From Fasciola hepatica (Eukaryota > Platyhelminthes > Trematoda > Plagiorchiida > Fasciolidae), in contig CANUEZ040000164.1 in assembly GCA_948099385.1 (NCBI GenBank), forward strand, positions 4,726,501 through 4,790,500: a DNA stretch of 64,000 bases, read 5' to 3'. This document shows positions 26,061 to 40,529 of this stretch, one piece after another. Position 1 is the stretch's first letter. Each line of letters begins with the position of its first letter. A program made the position numbers and the translations under genes. The notes under the pieces were generated by a model. The model saw only the letters and a program-made list of their open reading frames with translations. It was not told the DNA's origin and made no database searches.

Positions 26061-28369
26061 GTTCATCTAACCCTAACTAATTAAATGGCATATTCTATTG
26101 TGGGTGCAATTTTCGACCATGAGACTTAGCGATCCGTGAAAAGAGTCACGCTAAGTGTATATTCCGTCACGGGCTATCTATCAATATGCTGACATACAGT
26201 CGTCATCGGCAAGCGTGTGTCAAAAAAGGAAAAATATTCCACGAAAATCCAGGTTGTTACGACACGAAAGGGCCTAACCACAACGTATTGGACCAGCTGA
26301 AAATAGAGCTTTCCTAGTAACCTACCAATTCTGTTTGATTTTTACTGTTGGGCCTACATCTACCTTTTAGGCTAGCGCAACTCAAAACACCTTTAGGCGA
26401 TACCAATGTGGAAGCTAACCCTATTCGACCCAATATCGCAGAGTGCGGTCGGGGTATTCACCAAATCAAGAGAGTGGTTTAATAGAACACAACAGCTTTG
26501 CATGCAGCCCCGTCATTAGTGGCTTGTCGCGATGTAGTCCAACTATGTCCAATGATGTCGAGAAGAGGGCAGACGCCACATGATCTACCGATGATTAGAG
26601 CATGTTTGGTTCTCAGTATTGAGGGACACGTGGTGATCCAACATGATGACAAAAACCATTCCACTTTGTCCGAGCAACAAGAATCTAGCCCAAAATTGCC
26701 CGAAAAATGTGCCTTTCTCAGTGACAGCCGATCTACTCTAGTATTCAGATATGCCGAGTTCAAGTTATTAGCCCGTCTCACTTTACCAGTTTATCTTGAA
26801 TTTCGTAGCACAACAATGACGAGTAACCCGAAAACAAAACTATTCTCTGAGTAACACCTTAACACTGTCAAAATAAGTTCATTTCCATTTTAGGCCGAAT
26901 AAATCCCTTCGTAACATCACAGATTGTTCGGTATCCATGTCGATGCAAATCAACCGACCTAACACATTTTGAAACATTACCAGTCTTGGTCGAATACATA
27001 TCATCATGAATTTCTGACAAAAAAGGGGTTGGATTCTCTCCACCGCTTGTCACTTTTCTATTTGGCAGTCTCTCATTGGCCACGGCCTCTTCCTGGAATT
27101 TTGTATTTCGCATGTTATTGTCTATCCAAACAAACAATTTTAAGACTCCTTGTTCTCATCCTTGTGCATACAAATTTGATTGATAGATAAAATGACATAT
27201 TGTGGAACTATGTAGTTGCACACCGTGGCCAACCTTTTCTTAGATTAAGATCAACCGAACACTAGCAAAACCAACTGTGTACGAATCGTTTTTGCTGTGA
27301 TCTATGCGGACCTTTTAACCAAGCAAACAGCACGTCGTAAGATTAGCTTGTTCCTGATGATCAACACGTGTTCATTCAGATGAAGCTTATTCGTAAAATA
27401 CAACTGGTGATTCCCTACTCTCTTTTCAAGTGTGAATGTAGTAATATAGCTTTACTATTGGGATAGAGACCCAATGCACGGTGTCAGCAATCGCACATGG
27501 CTGTAACAGATAACGCGGGCTACCTACCCCAACGACAGTTTGTTACCGTCGCCCAATAATGAAGTCAGATAATGATGCTTCGTAAATCGCAGACACTGTA
27601 TTCTGGACCTCACATCACTCGATCATCACCAGCCGATGCACCTATAAAACATGCATGAATGTACAGATCATAACCCAGCTTCATATATGAAAATCGTATT
27701 TTTAACAACTGTACTATACTCACTTATCTATTTCATAAGATTGCTTAGTGACTGTTCGCTTTTGATCAAACAAACTCCGTTATTCTGCAACACAAATGCA
27801 TTACACGGTTGGATGGATGTTTTGCTAGTGTTCAGTCATAAACAGCTTCTTTTGTTCTATGTTTAACCTAGACAGACAATTTGCCATGCAAATCTTTTTA
27901 TCGATGCTCTAAAGTTGATGATATGAAAACATTGGGATAACTGTGGAATACATCTCCACAGCAAAGGTTCTTTTTGTTTTCAAATAAAGTTTCACACTTT
28001 CCGTCACTCTTATTTAGACGAGATCGACCAAATTACATTTCATTTCAAGACTTCCATGTGCTCATATATCAAACAAGTTTACTTTACTTGACCAATCAAG
28101 GGATATGAATAATAGACAAATCCGAGAATATTGGAACTTTACTGGAGCAGATGGAGGAGATGACCACCACGATGGCCATATACTCATACTGACTAATTGT
28201 AGACCTAGCGGTCATGGTGAACAAATCTTCTGCTGTAGATCACGTACTGTGTCAACAGCTTTCCACTGTACCCATGGCGTACCTGAAACATTGTTCCTCA
28301 TTTTTTAATTAAACAACACGAAATGAAGTGTACCTAAGTAAGCAGTATTATAATATATTAGGATGAATG
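26061..28369. other. No recognisable gene
   Basis: Frames at 26479-26781 (minus) and 26498-26854 (plus) overlap each other. The minus one has a cysteine-containing SCGVCPLLDIIGHSWTTSRQ stretch that I cannot assign. A minus frame at 26868-27137 and a plus frame at 27651-27866 are also unassigned. Nothing shows a credible splice structure. Confidence 0.5.
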
Positions 28370-28670
28370 CACAAAGTATTCCCGGAAGCACATGGTTGGT
28401 TACGCCGTTGCTGCCTCTAATTAGGCGTGTGTACCATATACACTCTTGCTCAGTCATCAATACACTTGAGCTTTCCACAAGGTTGATCACCACTGTAGGG
28501 AGGACGAATGGACAACGAGTCCCTTGTATAATGACAGCATTTTTGGGGAAAATTACTTCGTCGAATAAACAAGGACAAACTCAAGAAGGGGGTCATGTGA
28601 TCCCCAAATCGATCTTTGATGTGAGCAGTATGACATCGTATCTGAACGACAAGACGAAATTTCGAAAAAT
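28370..28670 (+). repeat. Degenerate interspersed repeat, related to 100-290
   Basis: It shares a DVSSM-x-YLND-coding block and a second block with the first 300 bases of the window, in reversed block order. The 114-codon frame here has no recognised domain. Confidence 0.4.
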
Positions 28671-30753
28671 GGGGATCATTTATTCTCAGTCCGAATTTCT
28701 CTTCTAAATGCTCGAATGAAATATCCGGAAGAATCCCCTTGCTACACTAAAAATAAACTTTTCATCAAACGGGGATATAAAGGAGAAGTTATATTTCAAA
28801 ATTAGTATGAATTATGATATTTCATGTAAGTAAGAACCATGTTATTTGGAAGTACCTACAATTTTGATACTGAAGTACTGGCCGAAAATCTTTATCTATT
28901 TCACCTGCGTTGTATTTCTGAAATGTTCCTCTATATGTGGCAAAACTATGTGGCCTCATGTGATCAGGAAATGAGAGTATTTGTTTGGTAACAATGGTAC
29001 TTCTTCCGCAGGACCAATAATAACAAGTGACGTACTTATGTACAAAATATTTCACACAGGTAATTGAATCCTTGGACAAAAGCTGAATGGGGTGTCTGGT
29101 GATATCGATTTTGTATAGTCCGACCTCGGTATAATATTTTGTATAATTTTTGTGCATCAATTCAATTGTAGTATGAAACACGTTTATTCATGTCCACACT
29201 TAAATATAGGCAAGACAAAGATCAATAGTGTGATCACCATAGACCAGTCAGCCACATGACAAACCTGCACCCCATACAAATACACACACATATTTCATTC
29301 ATAATTTGTTCCTCGCATGCCCTACACTGTGACATTTTGGTCAGAAGTGACTGATGTTCACCCCGTTCGACTATGCTTGCTCGACTTACTTTCCAACCCA
29401 AATCTCTGATTGGACAGCGTGTTACGCTTAGACCAACGTTCCAGTTCTGTCAAGTCAACGAGCTTTGTTAGGCAGTCGAAACTGTGGTCGGTTGAAGTAG
29501 CCTGCTGTCCCCAGAAGGTCGGTGAATATTTCTTCACTGTTCCTAAAATAATAAATGTTTGCTAAACTACCCAGATGATTCAACAAACCAGAGTTTGTAC
29601 TACTCACTAATATGGAATAATCATTTTCACGGAGATACCATATACATATGCATATAGATAATACGTTAGATTGAATTCCGTCCTCTGACATTGTGAATAC
29701 CTCTGATGCTGATATGGATATTGGCCCCACTCCATATAGTTCAAATTATTCCGTAGGTGTATACATCCAGTGCAAAATTTTCCCTGTTGATTGAATCGAT
29801 CTGTTAACTCTGAGGATCATATGAGAGCAAGTTCACATAGAGCCTATTGAGTTTACCCGTCTAGACCACTTCAATAATCCCCCATGCACTGAGAAAGAAT
29901 ATTTAACTCATGTAGTCCTCGTTTTGGGTTGATCAAGAGCCTAGATTCATTATCCCACATCAGCTCCCTAATTTTCTTCGCCATCATTTAACGATCACGT
30001 ACATTTTTCCGTCAGAATTTACTACAAACACAACGGTATTCAAATATCGTCTGGTAACTCGCTTTTCAGTAGTGCTACGTAAGATTCGACATCTCGTAGG
30101 TGTGCCCAGTGTATTTGTTCACACTCTATGGTTGTCTGTTGATTCAACGACGACGAATTCGGACATAATTTGGATTGACCAGGTTCTCCTCAGAGGCGTG
30201 TGTGTTTGCCTACTTTGCCATCGTGATTCAGTTGGTTTTCCTGCTATGAAAGTTCAAGTCCCTTATGTCACTTCATCAAAATTTGGTTTGTCTACCACGT
30301 ACAAAGTATAACCATAAATGTTGATCCTTTTCAATAAAAAATCAGACCGATTTCTGTTTTCTCCTCAGTATTTCTAGATCTGCGTATGATGAGTGCAGGC
30401 CAGGTGTTCCGGTGTGTTGGTCACGTTCACTTGGTCCTTTCACTGTGCAACGTGTTTCTGTCACATTTGCTCTGCTCCCGCGCGTCAAGTTGTAACCTTG
30501 AACCATATTTCGTTTGAGTTTCTTTGAACATGATAATTTCGCATTTTGGATGTAGCCAAGCGCTGTCTGATACCACCCCTATCACATTCGTGTACTGGCT
30601 TTCTTTGATGCAGTAAACTTGACGGTGTTTGCCATTGTTGTCAAGTAATTTGGACACAGTCGAGCGCTGTCTTAACCCTCCCTGACGTACTTTCATTTGG
30701 AAAGTGCCGTAGATGATTGCCGCTAGTGATGTCTGTATAACCTAACACAGTAG
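28671..30753. other. No recognisable gene
   Basis: Short frames on both strands (28822-29181 minus, 29455-29730 minus, 30072-30311 plus, 30427-30696 minus) have no recognised domain. All are within the length expected by chance in AT-rich DNA. Confidence 0.5.
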
Positions 30754-31034
30754 TGTTTGATTATCTTTTTCACTGATACCGATTCTCAAGACCAATACCG
30801 TTTTCAGTCCTTTCAGTCTGGGACTCAACACGTAAGTCAATCATTCGATGGAATACGGCAAGGAAGTCGTCTTGATTCAGTGCGCGGAATTAGCAGCACA
30901 CTAGCATACGAACAGATTTATAGTATCGTAGCAACTGATATTGTTTTTAAACGACACTCTGTTGATCATGATATAGAACCAAATAGTGGTTCTACTATCT
31001 TGATTATTCGTGAAAATAATTTCACTGATATTTG
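30754..31034 (+). CDS. Candidate internal exon, unknown
   Basis: An open stretch of about 94 codons, starting just after a CCTAACACAG acceptor-like site and an in-frame TAG, ends at a TTTGTAAGTA sequence that would be a good splice donor at 31035. The protein is of mixed composition (QDQYRFQSFQSGTQHVSQSF, then YEQIYSIVATDIVFKRHSV). The in-frame stop directly after the acceptor means that acceptor cannot be used in this frame, so a later AG (for example near 30789) would be needed. Weak candidate. Confidence 0.15.
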
Positions 31035-31040
31035 TAAGTA

Positions 31041-33689
31041 AAATTCCGTACACTCAGAGGAATCAATATTTTCGGATTATCTCTGAACTACTTATTTCCT
31101 GAACTAGTACATACATGAACGCAGAGGGTAGCGTAGTAAAAAATAATTTAGTCTGCCACTTTAGACGTTCGGCGAAATCCCCGTGTGCTTGTATTGTACA
31201 GAAACGGAGATCTGTATATTAATCAAACCAATGCGGTTCGACCGATTGAGTATTTACCTGGGATGGTATTATATAATAAATATAATGTACAATATATTGC
31301 GACGGTATTCATTTTAGGCTGTTACGTCAAAATGACTTGGTGCTTGTGTTATCGACCAGATTAACCAATAAAGGAACATAATACGAACTAGGACAACATC
31401 CACAAAGAATTGTGGGTATTTGCAGATTAGTCCCTGACCAGGAAATACTACCCTGACGATACACCTTATGTTCAACATGGTTGACAGGCAGATATTAGGT
31501 GCAAGTTCCCGCAGTTCTACCAAATAAGGGGGGAGGGGTGAATACATGTGACCAGTGACTATATTTTGTGCTACGACCAAATACTCGTAATGCCTTCATC
31601 GCAACGAACTACGCATATGGGAGATTTATAATCTGCAGAACGTGGTAATACAGATAGATGGAATCCTTTTTTCATCATTCCTTTACTTCAGAGCTGTCAA
31701 ATAGCCAATGCATATAAATTTGCCCCATTTATTTTTCATGCATGGTCGATCACATCCGAAATAATGTGCTACCCGATAATTCCTGACTGCCTGATGGAAG
31801 CCGGTTTGTTTTGAAGCAAAACTCAAACCATGAATGCTTGTCCATAAGGCACACCAGTGTATTTTGGTCACTGGTTTAGAGCACAAAATGAGGTTGCTTG
31901 ATGTATTGTCGTGTGTAGTACACTCATCTTTGCATTTGATATCATAAAGCGAACAAATTTTGAGAGCTCGTCGAGTTAGTTCCTGGAGAAAGTTGTATTC
32001 AAATAACAGCTAATCTGAACAGTCAGCAGCTAGCAAGCTTTTTCTCTATGCTTCAGATTATCAGTATCTACACGATGTGCTTTATTTAGCAAGTTTTGGG
32101 TCATCGGAAGCATGCTTGTTTGCTACTGGGCATTCCGATACATTACCGGAGTATTTTCAATTATCTCTCCTTTCTAATCTGTATATTAATCTCCATTATG
32201 GAAGAGGGCCATCCGACCCAGTAGTGTGACTGTAAGGGAGAGAGACCAAGCCAAATGAACATAAAGGTGCATGGATGAAAGCTAACCATCGTCCCAGTCA
32301 TGCAATAACTACCACAGCCAGTTCGACGGTCACCAAATAATATTTATCATCCAAACGAATGGTACCTCGCTCGTTAATTTATTAATTCACAGGCCCGCAT
32401 AAAGGCGAACATGCAGGTTATCCATAATATCGTGTGGCGTCTCAATGCGATTAGTTGGCCATATGCAAGCCAAATTGTGTTTCTCCATTTGTACTCAAAA
32501 AGGGTTGGTTTCCGCACTCGATTAACTCCCCAGATTCGTGTGTCATGCGACATTGAATACGTAAATGAGTGCTCTCCACAGGACGATGAATTAAATAGCC
32601 AAATCGAGGAAGGTCAGCCAATGACGAATATTCACTAGTGGGTGTAGTACCGAGCATTGATGTATCAAGCAACGAGTTCTGATTTCCTCAGGCTAGTATT
32701 TTACTTCGAGAATTTTATAAAGTGGACTTCGAATTTTCACGATGGCATGGGCTAATTAATAACTGAGTTTTATTTTGGCCCACATATATTCTCGAAAAAT
32801 GTCTGTTCATATCGCAATTCTGGTATTCCCTCCTTGTCCAATAAATGAGGCGTTTGCTTGAGACATCTTGTCTATTTCATTCAGTGTTTGCAAACAGAAA
32901 GAAGACTCACCCAGAATCAATCGTTCGTTTGTACGAAACAAAGAGCCACAGAACAGTTTACTCATAGACGGAAACCTCTAAACACATGAAAATATTGTTC
33001 CTGCAAAGTTCACATCGAAGAACTTGTTCAGTAAACTGAAACCAAACACAACCCAAAAGCTTTAATTGGTAGCTTCACCAAAGATTGAAAAAGACAGTTC
33101 CGTGAAGGCCCATTTTGTGCACGCAGCATTCAAGTTAACCCCAAGCTTCCCCAATGCTTAGTGAACATATTTGATCCCGTCAAGAAATACGCAAATGTTC
33201 ATTGTTCACCAGACTCATTTGAACTTGCAGCATTTGTGAAGAGTTTGACGGTGTCTAATTGTAGAATGTGTTCAGTGAAAAGCGAATCTCTTCTAACTCG
33301 AGTACTTCTGCGACAAACTGTCGATCTAATTTGCGATATTATTTTACCTAACTATACTATGCTGCATATCGCTTTTTTTCATTTTAAGCACCTCACTCAC
33401 TTAAGTGACGGAAATACGGGTTCTCATTTTAGGGATAGGTATACAAACATGTTGATGGTGTGCCAATGTGAAGACAAATAGGTCTTACAATAGCAAATAT
33501 TTTTCCGGGAATAACCGAAAACCAGTTGATCGATCAAATTAGAGAGTTTTCCGTATAAAAACACAATATTGATGATATTTTACCATTTCGAATGATGATA
33601 GTTTATTCAGTTTAGCAATAATCTCAAATCTGTCCGTCCTAATTTATATGTTCCTTACTAAAATGATTCGGACATGAGTTGCCCCTCTT
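31041..33689. other. No recognisable gene
   Basis: The longest frame is at 33161-33481 (plus, 106 codons, with six cysteines, including SNCRMCS). It has no family I recognise and no clear splice borders. The rest is AT-rich with only short frames. Confidence 0.5.
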
Positions 33690-34000
33690 GAACAATTCAG
33701 TCACAAAGCGTCCAGATGGCACACCACAACGGGTCATTCACACGAAGACAAACTAAACTAAACATTATATACAATTCTCCAGGTTTGACCCGATTGCTTA
33801 CAAACGCGGTTTTGTCAGGACTTTTCTTATTAGGGCCCATTACATTTGTACTTCTGAATAACTGGTTGATGGTTGTCCAAAATATTTCACTGAACATCAC
33901 AGCAAACCACGATGCAAAATAGACCCCATGTTGGTTGTTCAACAAAGCCAAACGATTTTATTTGTTGTTCTTAAGGATAACTACATTTTAGTCATTTACG
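33690..34000 (-). repeat. Interspersed repeat, pair of 53780-54110
   Basis: On the minus strand it encodes HGVYFASWFAVMFSEIFW, then NQLFRSTNVMG, then DKTAFVSN. The plus strand at 53791 encodes HGIRFASWSAVVFNKLFW, then TRLFRSTGFSG, then VQTAFKSN. The match at protein level in two places suggests a decayed mobile element, but no known domain is visible. Confidence 0.5.
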
Positions 34001-35469
34001 ACGTAGTCTGAGGTCGGCTCTATGTCAAACATGTGTGAGGATCTTGTTGCGCATAGCGCAAACCACAAGGCGATTAGGATTAAATGACCAATCTGGCAGT
34101 CACATTATTTCACATGTTGTTCACCAATAGAGTTGTAATTGCGGTAATACGTACATATGCGGAACAGGATAATACTTCGCTCAATAAATGACTACACACA
34201 TTCAAAATGGAGTCTGCACTCAATGAATCGGTTAGACTGCACAAGAAAATGTCTGGCAAGAATTCAAGTGTGATCTTTCTGAAACCATCTGACTTCAGCG
34301 GGTTGTCGAGTTAACCTGACCCGATTCTTCAGAGTGCGAGTATTCAACCAGAATTCCAAAATCTAGCATTAGGCGTAACCATGCTCAATGAGGAGAAACA
34401 TTTTCTTATTTGCAGTGTTGTGTATGCACCGTTGTGCAATAAATTGCCGGTCCATTCTGTGTGAAACTGGAAAGTTGCAAAAGTAATATTATAAACATCT
34501 TAGTACTCATTCAGATAGTTGGTCCCCGTGTCACAAGACCGAGGAACTAACTCTGAGCACTAAACGAATACCAATTGATGAATCACGTGAGTACATCAGT
34601 GATTTGGTCGTCTGAAAATTTAAACGGAAAGAAAGGATCCTAAAGCATAAACTGTACACGAACTGTGAGGATATCCATTGTCATCGTCTACATTGCTGGC
34701 AAATCCACATTTCATATGAGCAGAAGATTAGTGAGATATTCACAAAGAAGTGAATCCTATCGACATAAATACTGTTGTTTGACATAAACAGGAAGCTACT
34801 GAGCACAAAATTGGTTTTGTACGATTTAGCAAGATTGAATGGAAAAATGTTGGGGAAGATGTTTTTGTCAACCTATTTTGTTTTACGTATGAAATGATGT
34901 ACATTTTCTGGAGAGGGACAGCGGTCAATAGGGAGCTTCCTTAATGGAAAAGACGGTGGAGTCAGGATTAGAACCAGAACCCATAATGCACATCTCTCTA
35001 GTTATCTTCGGGGGAAATGTCCACGGTAAATGGCTTTTTGCTCAGCTTTTCACGACTCACCATATGCCAAGCCCTCACACGAGAAACAAACCCATCGTCA
35101 AAATGACAAGCATCGAGATTTGAATCCCCTGACGGAGTGAATACGTGCACTCATTTGTTGGGCTTGCGAAGCAGCCGTTGCAGCCCGGGATACTAGTCGC
35201 ACTGGAAATCGCTGCTACCTTATGTCCTACGGTGAGTGAGAATGGGTCGGAAAGGCTTCACGCTGGATTAGTGACAGGGATTTCATTAGACGTCCTTTAG
35301 GCGTATTATACGAAACATAGTTCTATTATTCGACTTTCTAAGTATTCTACTTTGAATTGTATTTTTGTGAGGTTTTTCTGTGGTTCATTCAATGCATATC
35401 ATAAGAAAGGATTTCTCTTGACCTACTCATACAAGCATCACCTTGTGAACCATACTGATCAAAGAAACG
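34001..35469. other. No recognisable gene
   Basis: Only short frames. The stretch 35090-35270 is more GC-rich than its surroundings and lies just ahead of the Ty3/Gypsy relic. It may belong to it, but no motif confirms this. Confidence 0.45.
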
Positions 35470-35547
35470 GCTCCTACCAAAATATTCAGGAAGTAAAGTA
35501 TTCTTCGCTCAGCAATAACAGTTACATCAATAATTTGTTGTCCTGTC

Positions 35548-35799
35548 TTGTGGAGGAAGGCACATGAGCAGCCCCTTGCAGACTTACGTTTGGCTCTTTG
35601 CACAGCACTTGTGCTAGCACTGCCAGATCTGGCTGAAGAAGCTAGTGAGTTTATTCTGGATTCAAACGCGAGTGACGGGGCCATTGGAGCCGTGTTATCA
35701 CAGGTCGTACGAGAGGGACTAGAGCATGTCATCGCTGACGGCGGTAAAACTTTAGGTAAACGGGAGAAAATTATTGCACATCACGAAAAGAAATGCTAG
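35548..35799 (+). pseudogene. Ty3/Gypsy RT end and RNase H start
   Basis: The frame reads WRKAHEQPLADLRLALCTAL, then VLALPDL, then FILDSNASDGAIGAVLSQVV, then GLEHVIADGGKTLGKREK. The first Asp of RNase H (ILDSNASD) is present. The usual YASRTLSK stretch is altered to ADGGKTLGK, and the frame ends soon after. In active elements this domain degrades the RNA template. Confidence 0.75.
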
Positions 35800-36182
35800 A
35801 TTTGGTCACCTTTGCAAAATGTCTAAACAGTATCTAATCAGCCGACGATTTCGAATTCACATAGACCACCATGCCCTTCTGTGATTACAAAACTTTAAAG
35901 ACTCTAAAGGGGTAGACAGCCCGGTGGCAGAAGTAGTAGCAGGAGTTTGATTACGTGATAGAACACCGAGCTGGTATTGGACATTCGAATGCGGACACAT
36001 TATCGAGGAGGCTGGTTTGAAACCGCGGAGATTGCCCTTCCTGCACCGTTTGCTATGTGATACAGATCAGTCCACAGGAGGACATTGGGGAGCAGTGAGG
36101 CTTAATCCAGTCCAGCGATAGCGACACAAGCTTCATCTACGCAAAGTAGAAGACAAGAAATGAGAAGCCTAGTGAGCGAGAG

Positions 36183-36420
36183 ATGGCGGGATGCGGTTTA
36201 TGGACCAAGCATCTCTGGAGCCTCTGGGATAATTTGAGCATTGTGGATAATGTGCCAGTCTTCCAGTTTGATCCCAATTATCCAACCAAAGCCTTTGTCC
36301 CTCGGCTCATGGTACAAAAGGTTCTTACGACATTGCACACTGAGCTAGACCATGCCAGTGCCAATTAAACTAAAGCAAACTGCAAGGACTCGGTTCTGGT
36401 GGCCTTACTAGGGAGGAGAT
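36183..36420 (+). pseudogene. Ty3/Gypsy integrase N-terminal region
   Basis: The 61-codon frame has VPVFQFDPNYPTKAFVPRLM, then VQKVLTTLHTELDHASAN. It matches the upstream part of integrase, where a LV-P---R-----LH---GH-G pattern is usual. The zinc-binding histidines are partly altered (ELDHAS), and the frame stops before the core begins at 36424. Confidence 0.6.
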
Positions 36421-36423
36421 TTA

Positions 36424-37020
36424 TTGGATTTCTGTAGAACGTGCGAAATTTGTGGCAGCTTCAAGAATTCCAGAAATGCACCATGTGCTCCGTTTCAACC
36501 CATAGTGGTGTGGTTTCCCAATGGAATAGTTGGTATGGATTTATTCGGATTCATACCACTGACGCAACAGGGAAATAAATACTTGGTGGTTCTCGTCGAC
36601 TATTTTACTGAAGGGTGCGAAGCGATACCTCTGAGGTCCGGAGATGCCAAAACCGTAGAAGATGAGGTCCTCAAGCACTGGATTTGTCAGTGGGGTGCAT
36701 CGGGCCAACTATACTCTGATAAGGCTACGAATTCCGAAGCTGTCTCATACCGAAGCTTTGAATCTCTCTTGGTATTGACAAACATTCACTACCTCTTACC
36801 ACCCGCAAGGGAACGGATCAGTGGAGCGCACCAATCGGACACTTGTGAATCTCCTGGGAGCCTTCGTCGAGCACGGTTGAGATTGGAACAAGAAAATACA
36901 CTTCTGCTTGCTAACGTATCGCGCTTCGGTGCACGCCCCAACAGATCAGACTCAAAGCTTCCTCTGAACAGGAAGGGAGATTCGGTTTCCTTCAAATTTG
37001 CGAATACCCACAATCCATAA
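36424..37020 (+). pseudogene. Ty3/Gypsy integrase core, frameshifted
   Basis: The frame starts with CRTCEICGSFKNSRN (end of the HHCC zinc finger), then WFPNGIVGMDLFGFIPLTQQ, whose GMD holds the first catalytic Asp, then YLVVLVDYFT, then GQLYSDKATNSEA, whose SD holds the second. Near 36760-36782 the frame shifts. The typical YHPQGNGSVERTNRTL stretch, which carries the catalytic Glu, continues in the next frame. The tail of the open frame after 36782 is therefore out of frame and meaningless. Confidence 0.8.
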
Positions 37021-37684
37021 CCAAAACGCTACGGTAGTGGAGTACGTCAGCAAACTGCGGCACACAATAAGGAATGGTGAAGAACTTGCTCGAGCCCATC
37101 TCCGGAGAGCACAGAGGCGGTAAAACGAATATGATGACAGAACGATGTTTCGCGCTCCATTACAATCTGGAGATTCCGTGTGGATTCATACGTCAGATCC
37201 CACATGGGGGGGGGCGCCAGCTAATTTTCCGGGTGTTGGAAGAGGCCTTTTGGTGTTAAGAAGGTTATGTTAGAAGCAATCTTTGCAATCCGAAATGCAT
37301 CTCCGAATAGTGGCAACCCCTCAGTAGCTGTTCTTTCTAATAAGCCTAAGCCGTTCGAGCACGTAGCTGAGAAAAGCAATCTAACCAGTGGGATTTCACC
37401 GCTCGAATACCAGGGCGCATTGCCGACAGTACAGTTATAGCTAGATTTGCCAACAGAACGGGGGAAGAGCTGTGGCCACATGGACGGAGCTACATGGAGA
37501 AGAAAACTGTGTAATGGCAACTTCGGGAAGGTCATACAAGTATGGCGAATAGAAGTAATTACGTTTCTCTTCTGTTTCAGTTGAATGTAACAGCTTTGCT
37601 TGAGAAAAGTAAACTGGAAGAATGCGAAGGAACGGCCTATCTAGGAGACGGTGCAGACATCGAAGCGGACTGATACGTGAGGTA

Positions 37685-37714
37685 TTTATATATACATATC
37701 GTCATCATCATCAA

Positions 37715-37797
<83 letters not shown>

Positions 37798-37865
37798 CCA
37801 TCATCATCCGAATCATCTTCAAGATCATCAATAACATCATCACCATCATCGTCATCATCTCCATC
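37685..37865. repeat. (ATC)n array
   Basis: Nearly pure CAT triplets run from about 37702 to 37797, followed by degenerate ATC sequence. It lies directly downstream of the Gypsy relic. Confidence 0.9.
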
Positions 37866-37869
37866 CTCA

Positions 37870-38397
37870 TCATCATCCGATTCATCATCAGCATCGTTAT
37901 CAACATGAATACCACCCTTCTGATCAATAACACAGTTGCGCACTCTAGCTATAGCCGAGTCAATCGAAATAAGGAAGTTGACCCCTGAGCTGTGCGCCCA
38001 AATGCGTTTTTTCCGAGCACTTCAACTCCCAGAGCCCATGATTGACCAAGGCAGCATGAACCTACCGTTCAGTTACCTAGAGGGCGTCAGCTAGATAAGC
38101 CAAGCACATGATAAGGATAATTTGACTGACAAACCTTGCCCATAATTGGCGTTTATCCCATGTCTATGTTCATGATCTTTGTCTTATGTCTACTATGTGA
38201 TCTGTAAGTTGCTTGAGAATTATTTACTGGAAAATAATTGTTTCGCCGATTTGGACTCCCAAATGATGCGATGGGTAATTTTCAGACATTATCACAACTA
38301 TCATGATAATAATTATCAACAAGTTCATCAGCATCATCATCATCATCACCATCGTCAGAAACATCATCATTACCATCATTATCATCATCAATATAAT

Positions 38398-38448
<51 letters not shown>

Positions 38449-38549
38449 CATCATCGTCATCACTATCACCATCAAATTACCAACAATCGTCATCACAGTC
38501 ACCATCAATAACATCAACAACATATCCATCATGATGAACATCGTCATCG

Positions 38550-38647
<98 letters not shown>

Positions 38648-38694
38648 GTCATCATCTTCATCCTCATCATCATCCGAATCATCATCATCATCCG

Positions 38695-38728
<34 letters not shown>

Positions 38729-39124
38729 TTCATCACCATCATGCTCACCACATTCATCATTATTATCTTCATCTTCATCATCACCATCATCATCATCGTC
38801 ACCATCGTCGTCTTCGTCCTCGTCGTCGCCATCATCATGTTCTTCACCATTGTCATCGTCTCCTTCATCATCGTCAACATGGAAACCATTATCAATAACA
38901 TCCCCTCAAATGTCGATATCTTCATCGACTTCATCACATTCATCACCATTCCACTGAGAGCCTTTATTGGCATACCCTGTTTCAAAATTGTTTATCAAAG
39001 TTTTGAACATCATCGTTTACATCGTCACTTTTATTCTGGGGAACGTGAGCGTTTTCAAATTTTATCATGAATATGACCTACGTAATGATCATCATAACTA
39101 TCATCGAGAACATCGTCTCCATTA
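37870..39124. repeat. Tandem duplication, first copy (period about 1255 bases)
   Basis: The stretch from about 37880 to 38470 is repeated almost unchanged from about 39135. CAACATGAATACCACCC occurs at 37901 and again at 39156, an offset of 1255. Differences are few (CATAATTGGC against CATGATTGGC; GAGAATTATTT against GAGAATAAATT). Between the two is ATC-rich DNA unique to this copy, with a pure tract of about 110 bases at 38542-38647. Confidence 0.9.
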
Positions 39125-40000
<876 letters not shown>

Positions 40001-40529
40001 CATATTCATCACTGCATCATCATCATCACTGCTTCGTTATCATCGTTGCATCGTTATCCAAATGTGCGTCATCATCATTATCTGCATCATTATCATAATC
40101 CTCACGGTAAATAGTAGCGTCATCGTCATCAATCCAATCTTACCCATAATTCTCACACATGTCTTCATCTTCCACGGGAACTTTGTTTGACTATCGATCG
40201 ATACTACATGTTCGGCTGATGTATTCGCTTATGAACAGATTTTGTATGAAAGAAAATGGAAACTGATTTCTAAAAGTGGTGATGGGCGGAGAGAAAGTTG
40301 CTCGGATTTACCAAGCTTTTCACATATATGGATTATTTTGGATACAAGTGCAATATGTGTTTAATAACTTTGGTTAGACGAGAATGCTGACGACCCTATG
40401 ATTTGCATGGAAGGATTTCAGTGCAATCTTGAAAGTCGGATACTGCAGAACAAAAATATGGAGGTGGAGTGTTGACCTACATCAAGTCAGCATGGAATAG
40501 CAGGTCTACTGCTGTATTCAAATACTCTC
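40001..40529. other. No recognisable gene
   Basis: Degenerate ATC-like sequence to about 40130, then AT-rich DNA without frames of note. Confidence 0.5.

Larger units (their letters stand above)
35470..37560 (+). mobile_element. pol: Ty3/Gypsy LTR retrotransposon pol relic (RNase H and integrase)
   Basis: On the plus strand the order is the end of RT and the RNase H domain (35548-35940), the tail of RNase H with an EHRAG-HSNAD-LSR-like stretch (35960-36020), the integrase N-terminal region (36183-36420), the integrase core (36424-36900) and a post-core region with EYVSKLRHTIRNGEELARAH (37040-37100). Domain order and motifs are those of Ty3/Gypsy pol. Frameshifts and stops separate the pieces. 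No LTR was recognised. An ATC array starts at about 37700, near where the 3' end would lie. Confidence 0.8.
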
